A DNA stretch of 64,000 nt from Meghimatium bilineatum (GCA_034231615.1 CM067314.1:11539263-11603262); one strand, 5' to 3'. Counted from the stretch's first letter, positions 44,951-56,435 are shown. Notes: generated from the letters alone by a model not told the origin. Numbers and translations are program-made.

Positions 44951-46255
44951 TTTTATACCCTGAGTTATACCCCTTTATGCCTTGCAGTGTCAGGGGTAGA
45001 AGATTTCTCTGGACATAACCCTTTTGTGTGCCGCATAAACGTTTGTTTTCGTTGATTCCTTTATTTCTGTGATTCATCTTTTGCATGGTCTGCCCCTGGT
45101 CTTGTATCCTTCGTGTTTGTATAGCAATTATTTTTGAGGTGCACTATCTGATGGTAGTCTGGAAGTGTATGAGAACCACTTGATCTGATTTCTTCTGATG
45201 TAATCCATGAATGACATTGTGTTTGTTAGTCTTTCTGCTGTTTTCATTTCTGATTCTGTCTCTTATTGTTACTTCGAGAATTCTACGTAGACAAGTCATT
45301 TCTCCTGTAACAAGTTTTCTTTTTTCTTTTGTTTAAGTGTCCACCTTTGACGTTTGTAGCATTGTGATGGTACGATGATCGTTTTATATAATGCAGTTTT
45401 GGTGTTCATGCTCACATAATTGTTTTCGGAAACTAGGAGACATCTGCCCCAAGATTTGGTATGCTATGTTGCATCTATGTTGGATTTCTTTGGTGTTTTC
45501 CCCATTCGATGACATGACGCTTCCAAGATAAGTGAATTCTTTCACATTTTTAAAGTGATCATCTATTAGAATAGTGATGTTTCTTTCTATTTTTGATATT
45601 AATATTACATCTATTTTTGCTATTAATATTACATCTATTTTTGATATTAATATTACATCTATTTTTGATATTAATATTACATCTATTTTTGATATTAATA
45701 TTACATCTATTTTTGATATTAATATTACATCTATTTTTTTCTGTGTTTATCTTCATGTTAAAGTCCCTACATGTTGTGTACAGTCTATTTATATGCTGTT
45801 GTTGTTGTTGTCCTTTTCATTTTAATATTATTTCTTGATCGTCTGCAAAAAGAAGTTCGCTCAAGAGGTTGTTTAGGTTGTCTCCTTCGTCGGTGTTGGC
45901 AATTTGACATATACAATCGATATATGTTATGAATAACAAGTGAGATTTTGTTTAAACATCCTTGTCGCACTCCAGAGTGTAAGTGAAATTTATCTGAAAG
46001 CCATACGCTCGTTCTAATTCCACATTGACTGCATGTGTAACTACTCCTGCACAAGTTGATTAGGTATTGTGGAATCCCATATTTCGATAGTATTTTCCAC
46101 AATTCCTGTCTGTCTACTCTGTCGAAGACTTTTGCTTGGTCGATATACACTTATGTTGTTGTTTTCAATTGGTTTTTTCTGCCAATTTAATGGCATCTTT
46201 CCAGCTCTTATTCTTACGGATAGTGCTTACGTAGAACACATGTTTGAGAACTTTC
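44951..46255 (-). pseudogene. LINE family J reverse transcriptase, minus strand
   Basis: Minus-strand order: IRKNKSWKDAIKLAEK, DQAKVFDRVDRQELWKIL and HSGVRQGCL (46255-45960). Then KMKINTE and an array, KNVKEFTYLGSVMSSNGE (about 45560-45500) and the C-terminal text shared with 12750-13720, ending near 44960. Frameshifts and stops throughout. Confidence 0.82.
45585..45745 (-). repeat. 24-bp array grown inside RT codons
   Basis: Six to seven units of TTTTTGATATTAATATTACA plus TCTA. On the minus strand each is eight codons, KNRCNINI, at the position between the KTEVM-like and YLG motifs of family J. The frame is preserved. Confidence 0.9.
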
Positions 46256-46299
46256 ACTTGACGATGACTAACAAACTATGACTTTATGACTAGGGGTGA

Positions 46300-46490
46300 C
46301 ATGTTATTTCCAGAACGTTGTCTTTGCAATGGATGTTCTGAATCCGACTCTATCCTGTGCCAATCTGCCTGCCTCCTCCTCCGACTTCTTCATGTAGTTT
46401 TTAATGTTATCTGTCCATCTCCTTCTATGTCCACCTCTTCTTCTACTACCCGGAATTCTGCCCTCTAATTTGTCTTTCCATGCCATTGTG
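46300..46490 (-). pseudogene. LINE C-terminal fragment
   Basis: MAWKDKLEGRIPGSRRRGGH, RRRWTDNIKNYMKKSEEEAG and RLAQDRVGFR, the usual C-terminal block of an RT. Confidence 0.82.
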
Positions 46491-46550
46491 TCTTTTTATA
46501 TGTCCGAGATATTTCAGTTTTCTATGTAAAATTGTATTCACCAGTCATCC

Positions 46551-46554
<4 letters not shown>

Positions 46555-46646
<92 letters not shown>
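46555..46646. repeat. (TC)n(TA)n compound microsatellite
   Basis: TC run to about 46583, then TA run. Confidence 0.96.
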
Positions 46647-46649
<3 letters not shown>

Positions 46650-47140
46650 GGTATTGTTTTTAAAAGTTGCATATATCGTTAAAAAAAACTAGAACAAATG
46701 AACATTGTAAAATATATTTTTCGTTTTCAGCACCCCAAAATTAGTCAAGATAACCTTTTTTCCATTACTGGTACAATTTTGATATTGAATAGTGTGGTCA
46801 CTTCACGTATACTTTTTTATAGCAGGCAAATGAAAAGCATGGAAAAAGTTGGATTAGCCAAGATAAGTATCGCTGTTTGAGACCAACGCGCAGAACCATC
46901 TTATAGGACGGATTTTTATTTAGCGTACAATCTCAATCTCCCATCGAAAATGTCTTGTCCAAATGACCCGACACTTCCGACTTCAGCGTTAGAGAAGGGA
47001 GTGAATCAGTTAAAACCCCGAGAACGGGAATTTCAGTTAAATAATTAGGCCTGTAATTTCCCATGATTCACGCTTAATTAGAGCACAAGATATGTTGACC
47101 CTTGCTTCTATCCACACAAATCAACTCGTAGAACAGAATA
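46647..47140. other. Interval without recognised features
   Basis: One 60-codon frame only, no motif. Confidence 0.4.
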
Positions 47141-47151
47141 ATAAGTTAGAC

Positions 47152-47350
47152 CAGTGTTTCCCAACCTTTTTTTTAACCATGCCCCACATAAGTCTTTTTA
47201 AATTTCTGATGCTTCCCTATGTAACATAACATATTTTTTATATTCAAAAACTGAATAATTCGCCAAACGTTTATTTGTAATTGCCCCCCCCTGAACAATG
47301 AAATTGCCCCCCCCCCCTGTGGGGCGTGCACCCCATGTTGGGAAACACTG
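47152..47350. mobile_element. hAT-like MITE, best-preserved copy
   Basis: Ends CAGTGTTTCCCAAC and GTTGGGAAACACTG are perfect inverted repeats. Flanks AGTTAGAC / TATTAGAC (8 bp, two mismatches). Length 199 bp. Confidence 0.85.
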
Positions 47351-47714
47351 TATTAGACAAAACAAGTAACGTCATTCACATTCTAGTTTCGACTTCGGAA
47401 AATCCCGAAAAAATCCCATTATTTTTAAAATACGAAACCAAAGCATACCAGTAAAAAAAAAAAGAAACAATTTTATGAAGAAAAGAGTATTTTGGCTCCA
47501 GAAATGCACTGTAGTAGGTTAAAACACATCTAGAAGCAGTTAAATATCTTGATATATGAAACACGTGTGCTATACAATTAAATAAAATATGTTTTATCCG
47601 CATCTGTGTGTAAGCGAAGGTGTTATGTTTCCATGAGCTTGTGTTTTTATATAATTATTTTACAATTCCTGCAGTAATACATTTAGTGTTAATTAATTAT
47701 AAAGTCAAATGTTT

Positions 47715-47900
47715 GGGTGGAAATGCGGTTAGTCAAGCACGGAAGAACGCGTGTGCAATAGTTGCTAGGCGATTTGGTGCCGTTGAACGGACTGGTTCAA
47801 TTCCCGTTAGTCTCAAGAATTGGTGTAGTTATAGGCGAATCCTTTGCTCGCATGCTGAAAGTCTAAATGTCTCACGAATTTGCACGTCACACAATCGATT
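47715..47900 (+). mobile_element. Possible tRNA-type SINE
   Basis: Contains GTTGCTAGGCGATTTGG and a B-box-like GGTTCAATTCCC. Only one copy was seen here. Confidence 0.35.
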
Positions 47901-48110
47901 AGGCAACCGTAAACTCTGAGTATATTATACTTTTGTGGAAGAAAACTCATCAGTAGAAATACGGTTTCCTTTGTGGTTCAGCATTCAGAGACGCCACCGT
48001 CGGCAGTATAGGGAACCTGTTCGCTAAAACGTAAACATGAACTAGTCTTCGAGTTGCGTGAAATATTTTGCATGCGATTCAACGTATGTCAATAACGATC
48101 AATAAAAAGA

Positions 48111-48394
48111 CCCGCCCGTGTGTTGCCGGGGCCCGAAAGGGGAGCAAATAATAGTAACACTGTTTATCTTCCACGCATGTCGTAAACGGCGAATAAGCAG
48201 GTTATGGGATGGAGTTGGCTGTCCCATCCCATATAGGGTCAGTGACCCAAAGCCATGCTAAAGTCGAATGTGTCAGTCCGAAAGGCGCAGATATCGCACA
48301 ATGCTGTAAACCATGACACAACGCATTCTGTTCTCCGGACTACATCCTGCTAATCTGCGGGAGTCTGAGAACGAACGCAGAAGAAGAAAAAGAA
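48111..48394 (+). mobile_element. SINE-like family B copy
   Basis: Full length from CCCGTGTGTTGCCGGGGCCC to GAACGAACGCAGAAGAAG. Confidence 0.88.
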
Positions 48395-48613
48395 ATTAAA
48401 TGACCAATAATAATCAAAAACGTAACAAACGGGGTCCACATAAATTCAGCTAAGAGGCATGTATTGTCAACAGATGCCTCGTTTAGAGAGCTCATAATGG
48501 CACATCACAATGTGGAAATCAGTTGATTTTCTGACTAGACTATTGTTATGTCTATGAGTAGGGAAATAAAGTTTTGATAATACTTAATAACACACATAAC
48601 GACACACACAAAT

Positions 48614-48643
48614 CGACGTTTCGACAAAAAGGCCTTTATCAAG
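48614..48643 (-). ncRNA. Hammerhead-like Penelope motif
   Basis: The minus strand reads CTTGATAAAGGCC ... GTCGAAACGTCG. Confidence 0.45.
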
Positions 48644-48820
48644 ACAAACAATTGAAATAAAATTAAAACATATAAAAGAAAGCGTACAATGATGACATCG
48701 ACGGTCACATTGGTATGAGTCATAAGGTATTGGACTGAAGTCAGTCCAATAGGTAAAGCTTGAAACAAGGTAATAAAGTTGTGCTAATTGTATGAAACAC
48801 ACATAGGCACACACAGAACT

Positions 48821-48850
48821 CGACGTTTCGATCGAAATGCCTTTATCAAG
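48821..48850 (-). ncRNA. Hammerhead-like Penelope motif
   Basis: The minus strand reads CTTGATAAAGGC ... ATCGAAACGTCG; about 207 bp from the previous one, in the same orientation. Confidence 0.45.
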
Positions 48851-49280
48851 GATCACAAACACATATAAATCAAAAACAACAAGTAGGGACGACACAACTT
48901 GCGTTCACATGTAGTAAGTTGGTCGAAGTGATAGAAATGAGTTCAAAGGTGACACAAACAGGAAATTAACAGAAATAGGAAGTATAAAAAAACAAAGTTG
49001 AATACATGTTTTAAAAAAACCGAGAGATGACGGAACAACCCGATATTATACATATGTCAAGCGCTCATTCATACCCAAGGGTTTCAGAGTGCCGAATTCA
49101 TATGTATAGCGGTTCTCATGCGCCAGACGGGTTCGGTCATCGGAGAAGCCTGCTTTGATGGCCGTCACCTGAATATCCTGGGCGCCCTGATGGCCTGTGC
49201 TGTTGAAATGAACATCCACAGGATAGCCCGAATGGTGTTTAATACTGTGTAGGTGCTCGCAGAAACGGTCAGCAAGCCAA

Positions 49281-50150
49281 CCTTCCCATTCTCCAGTCTG
49301 ATCCGGAGACACGGGAAGTGTTCTGTGGCCTCCCTGGTTGCGTACAAACGGGACAAGAACCTCATGGATTTATTTGTTCGGAGTCATCTCAGGCCTGACG
49401 TCCCCCCCCCTTCATTCTGGTACTATCAGCTGCAGCGCCCTAGATGCTACACCTGTCCGTATGTTACCCAGACCCGGTCCGTCACATTCCCCAAGGCCAC
49501 CTTCTCCATTGTGGAAAGTTTATCTTGTGTGTCCCGTAAAGTCATCTATGCGATCATCTGCAAGCGCTGCACCATGACATACATAGGTGAGACTGGTAGG
49601 AGGCTTGCTGACCGTTTCTGCGAGCACCTACACAGTATCAGACACCATTCGGGCTATCCTGTGGATGTTCATTTCAACAGCACAGGCCATCGGGGCGCCC
49701 AGGATATTCAGGTGACGGCCATCAAAGCATGCTTCTCCGACGACCGAACCCGTCTGGCGCTTGAGAACCGCTATATATATATATGAATTCGGCACTCTGA
49801 TGCCCTTGGGTAACCTTGGGAATGAGCGCTTGACATATGTATAATATCAGGTTGTTCCGTCATCTCTCGGTTTTTTTAAAAACATGTATTCAGCTTTGTT
49901 TTTGTATACTTTCTATTTCTGTTAATTTCCTGTTTGTGTCACCCTTGAACTCATTTCTATCACTTCGACCAACTTACTAGACATGTGAACGTAAGTTGTG
50001 TCGTCCCTGCTTGTTGTCTTTTATTTATATGTATTTGTGATCCTTGATAAAGGCCTTTCGGTCGAAACGTCGATTTGTGTGTGTGCCTATGTGTGTTTCA
50101 TACAATTAGCAAAACTTTGTTACCTTGTTTCAAGCTTTACCTTATGAAGA
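49281..50150 (+). pseudogene. Penelope-like element, right arm with GIY-YIG endonuclease
   Basis: The frame 49285-49786 reads RRHGKCSVASLVAYKRDKNL, RPRCYTCPYVTQTRS, RKVIYAIICKRCTMTYIGET and GRRLADRFCEHLHSIRHHSG. The endonuclease core is complete: CPY motif, YIGETG, R, and STGH. It is truncated before the reverse transcriptase. The tail runs to about 50150 and carries the motif at 50042-50072. The segment after about 49598 is repeated in reverse in the left arm. Confidence 0.9.
50042..50072 (+). ncRNA. Hammerhead-like Penelope motif, best stem
   Basis: CTTGATAAAGGCC TTTC GGTCGAAACG: GGCC and GGTC can pair as a stem II (one G-U) closed by TTTC, with the GAAAC box directly after. Confidence 0.5.
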
Positions 50151-50525
50151 ATATGGGGGATAGTACATACCCCTGTCTCACTCCGAGTGAATATGGGAAT
50201 TATCGAATATACCTGTGCTCGTTCTTACTGCGCATTGACTATTGGCGTATATGCTCTGAAATAAGCTTATCAGATGTTGGGATCTCCGTTTGTCTGCAGT
50301 ATTATCCAAAGTTGTGCTCTATCCACTCTGTCAAAAGCTTTCTCTTGGTCCACGAAAGCCAAATTTAAGTCTTGATTATGTTCTGTCGCTCTTTCTGAGA
50401 GTTGTTTGACGGCGAAGATTGCATCTGTACATCTTTTATTTTTCCGAAAGCCCAATTGTGTGTTCTTGAGTTGTGGTTCTATATATGCGCGCATCATTTC
50501 CTCTTGTATCTTGCTACAGATTTAT
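50151..50525 (-). pseudogene. LINE reverse transcriptase fragment
   Basis: The minus strand reads IEPQLKNTQLGFRKNKRCTD, AIFAVKQLSER, LAFVDQEKAFDRVDRAQLW and continues with frameshifts to about 50155. It abuts the Penelope tail. Confidence 0.85.
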
Positions 50526-50589
50526 TCCTTTTACTACGAACCATTTTGTTCTTACTGACGGTTTGTTTTATTCTGTCTCAATGAAGTAT

Positions 50590-50885
50590 CAAAAAAATTC
50601 ACATGGCTACACCGCGATCTCTTAACTAACACATACAGGAAGAAACCACACGGAAACCACATGGCTACACTGTATGTGATATCTTAACTAACACATACAG
50701 AAAGAAACCATATGGCTACACTGTATATGATATCTTAACTAACACATACAGAAAGAAACCATATGGCTACACTGTATATGATATCTTAACTAACACATAC
50801 AGGAAGAAACCACATGGAAACCACATGGCTACACTGTATGTGATATCTTAACTAACACATACAGGAAGAAACCACATATCCCATG
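50590..50885. repeat. About 51-62 bp minisatellite
   Basis: Five units with CACATGGCTACACTGTATGT, GATATCTTAACTAACACATA and CAGGAAGAAAC. Confidence 0.92.
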
Positions 50886-51060
50886 CGAATAGTCCTGAAA
50901 CATTGAACATTCCATTTGTGGTCACAAAAAATAAAGTCGAACGCTGATATAATACTAGTAATATAATAAGTAGGAGATCACATAGACAAGATACACATAT
51001 TAAAGACACCTTGATAATGTATAAATAAATCAGAATAGTGTCTCAAGTATTAATAAAATC

Positions 51061-51735
51061 CATAACTCGTCAGGGTCGTAGGGGTGTCACATTGAGACAT
51101 TTGCTGCAGAAATATCTCCATCCGGTCACGGTCGTAGGGGTGTCACATTGAGACATTTGATGCAGAAATATCTCCATCCGGTCACGGTCGTAGGGGTGTC
51201 ACATTGAGACATTTGATGCAGAAATATCTCCATCCGGTCACGGTCGTAGGGGTGTCACATTGAGACATTTGATGCAGAAATATCTCCATCCGGTCACGGT
51301 CGTAGGGGTGTCACATTGAGACATTTGATGCAGAAATATCTCCATCCGGTCACGGTCGTAGGGGTGTCACATTGAGACATTTGATGCAGAAATATCTCCA
51401 TCCGGTCACGGTCGTAGGGGTGTCACATTGAGACATTTGATGCAGAAATATCTCCATCCGGTCACGGTCGTAGGGGTGTCACATTGAGACATTTGATGCA
51501 GAAATATCTCCATCCGGTCACGGTCGTAGGGGTGTCACATTGAGACATTTGATGCAGAAATATCTCCATCCGGTCACGGTCGTAGGGGTGTCACATTGAG
51601 ACATTTGATGCAGAAATATCTCCATCCGGTCACGGTCGTAGGGGTGTCACATTGAGACATTTGATGCAGAAATATCTCCATCCGGTCACGGTCGTAGGGG
51701 TGTCACATTGAGACATTTGATGCAGAAAGATCTCC
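51061..51735 (-). repeat. 60-bp-class minisatellite grown from the LINE D stop region
   Basis: About 12 nearly identical units of CGGTCGTAGGGGTGTCACAT, TGAGACATTTGATGCAGAAA and TATCTCCATCCGGTCA. On the minus strand the left edge reads on into CCCTACGACCCTGACGAGTT, matching the family D end (CCCTACGACCCTGAAGGGTT at 42019). The array is therefore amplified 3' LINE sequence around its stop. Confidence 0.9.
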
Positions 51736-51799
51736 AAGTATCTCTATCTCATCCTGATCAGTGTGGACACTTCACACCATGTGCATGCTTGATATTATC

Positions 51800-52240
51800 G
51801 AACCATACTTTCTTCTTCCCACCGTATCTTCTTGCACCTTCCGCCGTGCCTTGATGAACATTTTTTTTTTCATCGAGTAATTAGCATCACATGATTGTAC
51901 CACTGATGTTTACCAAGTTTTACGATAACGGAATCTGTAAGAAAGTTATTGTCTCGTGTAGACATCTCAACGTGTAATCTTCCATCGTGTAGACATCTCA
52001 ACGTATAATCTTCAATCATGTAGACTTCTCAACGTGTAATCTTCAATCATATAGACATCTCAACGTGTAATCTTCAATCATGTAGATATCTCAACGTGTA
52101 ATCTTCAATCATGTAGACATCTCAACGTGTAATCTTCAATCATGTAGACATCTCATCGTGTAATCTTCAATCATGTAGACATCTCATCGTGTAATCTTCA
52201 ATCATCGTGTAGCACATTCTGAATAAGAAATTTAGGAAAC
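51800..52240 (+). repeat. Duplicated segment carrying a 31-bp array, copy 1
   Basis: TCTTCTTCCCACC, CATCGAGTAAT, TTTTACGATAACGGAATCTG, then about nine units of GTAGACATCTCAACGTGTAA plus TCTTCAATCAT, then GTAGCACATTCTGAATAAGA. Copy 2 is at 54868-55135. Confidence 0.85.
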
Positions 52241-52434
52241 TGATATCTTCCAGCAAACTGAAAACAAACATTAACATCGTTCGGTCGGCTACCATGAAGC
52301 AGCATAGGGGTCTGGGATTTGAACTGCGCATTTCTCACGCACTCGCCTCGTTCGCTTATGATTGTATTCTAATCTATCACCAGAAGCGGCTTGTCTATCT
52401 CTTCGCCATTGCATTTACTACCTAAATAAGGATC

Positions 52435-52804
52435 ACCTAAAAAAACCTCTCTCAAGCACTGCAGCATCGAACCTAGCTCATAGGAGACTATAGCACATGA
52501 CCTATCAGCCTGGCACACCCACATCACTGCTGTCACGAAATATGAAACGGAAAGAACACTGCGGGAAATTCACAAGCGCAAGAAGCGGAAGGACAGATCC
52601 GAAGGTTCTCCTACCCCTAACCTTCCGCACTCCTACATACACTGCAATAGAACTTTCCGTGCACGAATCGGACTCATCGGACATCTACGAACTCACAAAC
52701 CAAATTTGACAATTGCCAGTTTTTTTTATCTTTTCAATGCATTCATTTGTTTTTCATGCCATGCTAATCTTTGCTTGCGAAGGAGGAACAACATCATCAT
52801 CACC
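52435..52804 (+). mobile_element. LINE family C 3' end
   Basis: Frameshifted C terminus (basic stretch, RTFRARIGLIGHLRTHKPN in frame near 52650-52705). The 3' UTR follows with CTTGCGAAGGAGGAA and (ATC)n. 5'-truncated at about 52435. Confidence 0.82.
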
Positions 52805-52809
52805 TAAAT

Positions 52810-52971
52810 TCTTCTTCTTCTTCAGGGTTCATTCTCAAACTCCCGCTGATCTCCCTTACAGCAGGACCATGGTCTTACTAGATTTCCAGCAGGATGTAGT
52901 CCAGAGAATGAAAATGTGTTGTGTCGCCGTTTATTTGCGCCAATGGCCCGACACATCCGTCTTCGGCGGGA
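52810..52971 (-). mobile_element. SINE-like family A copy, inserted at a LINE C tail
   Basis: TTCTTCTTCTTCAGGGTTCA to CACATCCGTCTTCGGCGGG. Flanks ACCTAAAT at 52802-52809 and 52974-52981. Confidence 0.87.
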
Positions 52972-52981
52972 TAACCTAAAT

Positions 52982-53665
52982 AATTAGGTATATGGCACAT
53001 AATCTTATAATGTTGTAAATGAGGTATTATTATTATAAGCGTACATAACCATAATTCAACAATACAGTAATCAATACACATTATATTACATATAGGATCT
53101 TCGCCATGCTACGATGTTCGTGTACTGCTGTTGAGATATCCCTGCGTCAAAAAAAATAGGGAAAATCACATTTTGTTGTTAGTTGAAGCGGACAGAAGAT
53201 TATCCTTACACAGAATGTGTAGAATAAATTTCTTCCTGAAACCCTTCCAACTTTGAAAACTACAATTTTTGCGTTATGATTACCTAGCTAGCAGTAGACA
53301 TAAGCAGGTGCCAAGTTGCACAGTGCAGTTTATTTAGTTTTTAGTGAAGTGGGGAGAAAAATCTGCATGTTCTCTTCTTCCGATTTTGTGAGCCCCCCCC
53401 CCCCCCCCCCCCCCCGCTCACAAAATTGACTTTCTCATTTAAAAAATCAAAAAGAAAAAAAAAAGCAACACTTGGTAACGAAAGAAGAGAAAAGAAAATA
53501 TGTTTCTATTACGGAGAAGTGTTTGCTGGTATAATTACGCCAACGCGTAGAAGTTGAGTGAATATTATCATCATCAAGTTCCGTGCAGACTGACATAGGC
53601 GCTCATAGAACTTATAACATCTCCAGTATCAGGATCAGTTTTGTTTGTCGCCAATGTGAAGCTTG
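52982..53665. other. Interval without genes; holds a poly-C tract
   Basis: About 22 consecutive C at 53394-53415, otherwise AT-rich and unassigned. Confidence 0.5.
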
Positions 53666-53666
53666 T

Positions 53667-53831
53667 TTCTTCTTCTTGAGGGTTCATTCTCAAACTCCCG
53701 CTGGATATCTCTTATATCAGGACCATGATCCTACTAGATTTCATATCCAGCAGGATTTCGTCCAGAGAATGGTAATGCGTTGTGTCGCCGTTTTATTTGC
53801 ACCAATGGCCCGACACATCTGTCGTCGGCGG
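53667..53831 (-). mobile_element. SINE-like family A copy
   Basis: TTCTTCTTGAGGGTTCATTC to CACATCTGTCGTCGGCGG. Confidence 0.85.
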
Positions 53832-53872
53832 TTGAAATGGAACAAAGTATTAATGACACTATAACCTGTTAT

Positions 53873-54093
53873 GCATGTCGTAGGAAAGGACTAAGGAAGT
53901 ATTTGGGGGCACGATTAACGGTCTCAACATATAAATGTTCAAAGTGATCCAGACGCCATTCTGATGCTGGATTATCGTACCGTAAGGCGCAGATATCACA
54001 GCTCAGATGTAAACCATGAAACACTATAATTGGGTTATTTGGACTATATCCTGCTATAGGCAGGAGTTTGAGAACGACCGCAGAAGAAGAAGA
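53873..54093 (+). mobile_element. Family B copy, 5'-truncated and worn
   Basis: ATGTCGTAGGAAAGGACTAA ... AAGGCGCAGATATCACAG ... GAACGACCGCAGAAGAAG. Confidence 0.75.
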
Positions 54094-54129
54094 TTTGTTG
54101 CCATGTCACTATGTTAAACTATCCACTAT

Positions 54130-54865
54130 TTTCTTATACATCGTTCTGTCTCTTTTTTTGTCACACCTTCAATCTTTCCTTCAATCTTACTTTCACTCAT
54201 TCATTCTATCATAGTTTCAATCTTTCCTTCAATCTTACTTTCACTCATTCATTCTATCTTACTTTAAATCTTTCCTTCAATCTTACTTTCACTCATTCAT
54301 TCTATCATACTTTCAATCGTTCCTTCAATCTTACTTTCACTCATTCATTCTATCTTACTTTCAATCTTTCCTTTAATCTTACTTTCACTCATTCATTCTA
54401 CCATACTTTCAATCTTTCTTTCAATCTTACTTTCACTCATTCATTCTATCTTACTTTCAATCTTTCCTTCAATCTTACTTTCACTCATTCATTCTATCTT
54501 ACTTTCAATCTTTCCTTCAATCTTACTTTCACTCATTCATTCTATCTTACTTTCAATCTTTCCTTCAATCTTACTTTCACTCATTCATTTAAACTTACAT
54601 TCAATCTTTCCTTCAATCTTACTTTCACTCATTCATTCTATCTTACTTTCAATCTTTCCTTCAATCTTACTTTCACTCATTCATTTAAACTTACTTTCAA
54701 TCTTTCCTTCAATCTTACTTTCAATCTGTTCTTCAACCGTTCCTTCAGTCGTACTTTAAATCTTTCCTTCAATTGTACTCGCAATCTTTCCTTCATTCTT
54801 ACTAGCAAACTTTCCATAAATCTTATTTGCAATCTTACTTTCAATCTTTCCTTCAATCTAAGCCT
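54130..54865. repeat. 48-bp pyrimidine-rich minisatellite
   Basis: About 13 units of TTTCAATCTTTCCTTCAATC, TTACTTTCACTCATTCATTC, TATCTTAC. Confidence 0.95.
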
Positions 54866-54867
54866 TA

Positions 54868-55135
54868 TTTTCTTCTTCCCACCTAATCTTCATGCACCCT
54901 CCACCGTACCCTTAAGAACATCTTTTGTCATCGAGTAATGTCTCTTCACGTACACGTACCACCGATATTTACAAAGTTTTACGATAACGGAATCTGTAAG
55001 CAAGCTATTGCCTCTTGTAGACATCTCAACGTGTAATCTTCAATCATGTAGACATCTCAACGTGTAATCTTCAATCATGTAGACATCTCAACGTGTAATC
55101 TTCAATCATGTAGCACATTCTGAATAAGACAATTA
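54868..55135 (+). repeat. Duplicated segment carrying a 31-bp array, copy 2
   Basis: Same order as 51800-52240, but with three array units. Sits between two related pyrimidine-rich arrays. Confidence 0.85.
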
Positions 55136-55147
55136 TAGGGAAGTGCT

Positions 55148-55485
55148 ATGTTTCAGCAATCTTTCCTTCAATCTTTCCTGCAATCTTACTTGCAATCTCA
55201 CTTTCAATCTTTCATTCAATCTTACTTGCAATCTCACTTTCAATCTTACTTGCAATCTCACTTTCAATCTTACTCGCAATCTCACTTTCAACCTTTCCTC
55301 CAATCTTACTTGCAATCTCACTTTCAATCTTTCCTTCAATCTTACTTGTAATCTCACTTTCAATCTTACTTGCAATCTCACTTTCAATCTTACTTGCAAT
55401 CTCACTTTCAACCTTTACTTCAATCTTACTTGCAATGTCACTTTCAATCGTTCTTTCAATCCTACCTTCAATCTTACCCGATGTA
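55148..55485. repeat. Pyrimidine-rich array, about 26-28 bp and compound
   Basis: CAATCTTACTTGCAATCTCA plus CTTT, related to 54130-54865. Confidence 0.93.
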
Positions 55486-55549
55486 ATTATGTCTCCAAAC
55501 ACCAATTTTCTCATAAAATTATTAGAAATAGAGTATCTATTTTCGACAT

Positions 55550-56050
55550 AGTTCCCGGCTCTCAGAGACAGTTATGAAAGATAGTGACAAGTCATTAGTT
55601 CCCGGCTCTCAGAGACAGTTATGAAAGTTAGTGACAAGTCATTAGTTCCCGGCTCTCAGAGACAGTTATGAAAGTTAGTGACAAGTCATTAGTTCCCGGC
55701 TCTCAGAGACAGTTATGAAAGTTAGTGACAAGCCATTAGTTCCCGGCTCTCAGAGACAGTTATGAAAGTTAGTGACAAGTCATTAGTTCCCGGCTCTCAG
55801 AGACAGTTATGAAAGTTAGTGACAAGCCATTAGTTCCCGGCTCTCAGAGACAGTTATGAAAGTTAGTGACAAGTCATTAGTTCCCGGCTCTCAGAGACAG
55901 TTATGAAAGTTAGTGACAAGTCATTAGTTCCCGGCTCTCAGAGACAGTTATGAAAGTTAGTGACAAGTCATTAGTTCCCGGCTCTCAGAGACAGTTATGA
56001 AAGTTAGTGACAAGCCATTAGTTCCCGGCTCTCAGAGACAGTTATGAAAG
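55550..56050. repeat. 47-bp minisatellite
   Basis: About ten to eleven almost identical units of GTTCCCGGCTCTCAGAGACA, GTTATGAAAGTTAGTGACAA, GTCATTA. Confidence 0.96.
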
Positions 56051-56139
56051 TTAATAAAAAAATCGTTCAAATTAAGTAGCCGTATAATGATCGATGGTTG
56101 TATGAATAGATTATACAGTGCAAATATGTTTATATAGAT

Positions 56140-56435
56140 CTGCGAGTAGTTTATTTAGTTGTGTGAATAGTGTATATAGTTGTGTGAGTAATTTATATAT
56201 TTGTGTGAGTAATTTATATAATTGTGTGAGTAGCTTATTCAGTTGTGTGAATAGTTTATATAGTTGTGTGAGTAATTTATATAGTTGTGTGAGTAATTTA
56301 TATAATTGTGTGAGTAATTTATATAATTGTGTTAGTAGATTATTTAGTTGTGTGAATAGTTTATATAGTTAAGCGAATAGTTTATATAATTATGTGAATA
56401 GTTGTGAGAATAATTTATATAACTGTGTGATTAAT
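56140..56435. repeat. About 21-24 bp minisatellite
   Basis: Units of TTGTGTGAGTAATTTATATA with TTCAG/TTTAG variants. Confidence 0.92.

Larger units (their letters stand above)
48545..49280 (-). mobile_element. Penelope-like element, left inverted arm
   Basis: The minus strand encodes LADRFCEHLHSIKHHSGYPV and HFNSTGHQGAQDIQVTAI, the second half of GIY-YIG. The same tail as the right arm follows, including the motif at 48821-48850. It then continues into a second copy of the terminal segment with a further motif at 48614-48643. Confidence 0.88.

Noticed and set aside
54111-54938. 275-codon frame rich in FNLSFNLTF
   Set aside because: Translation of a pyrimidine-rich 48-bp array.
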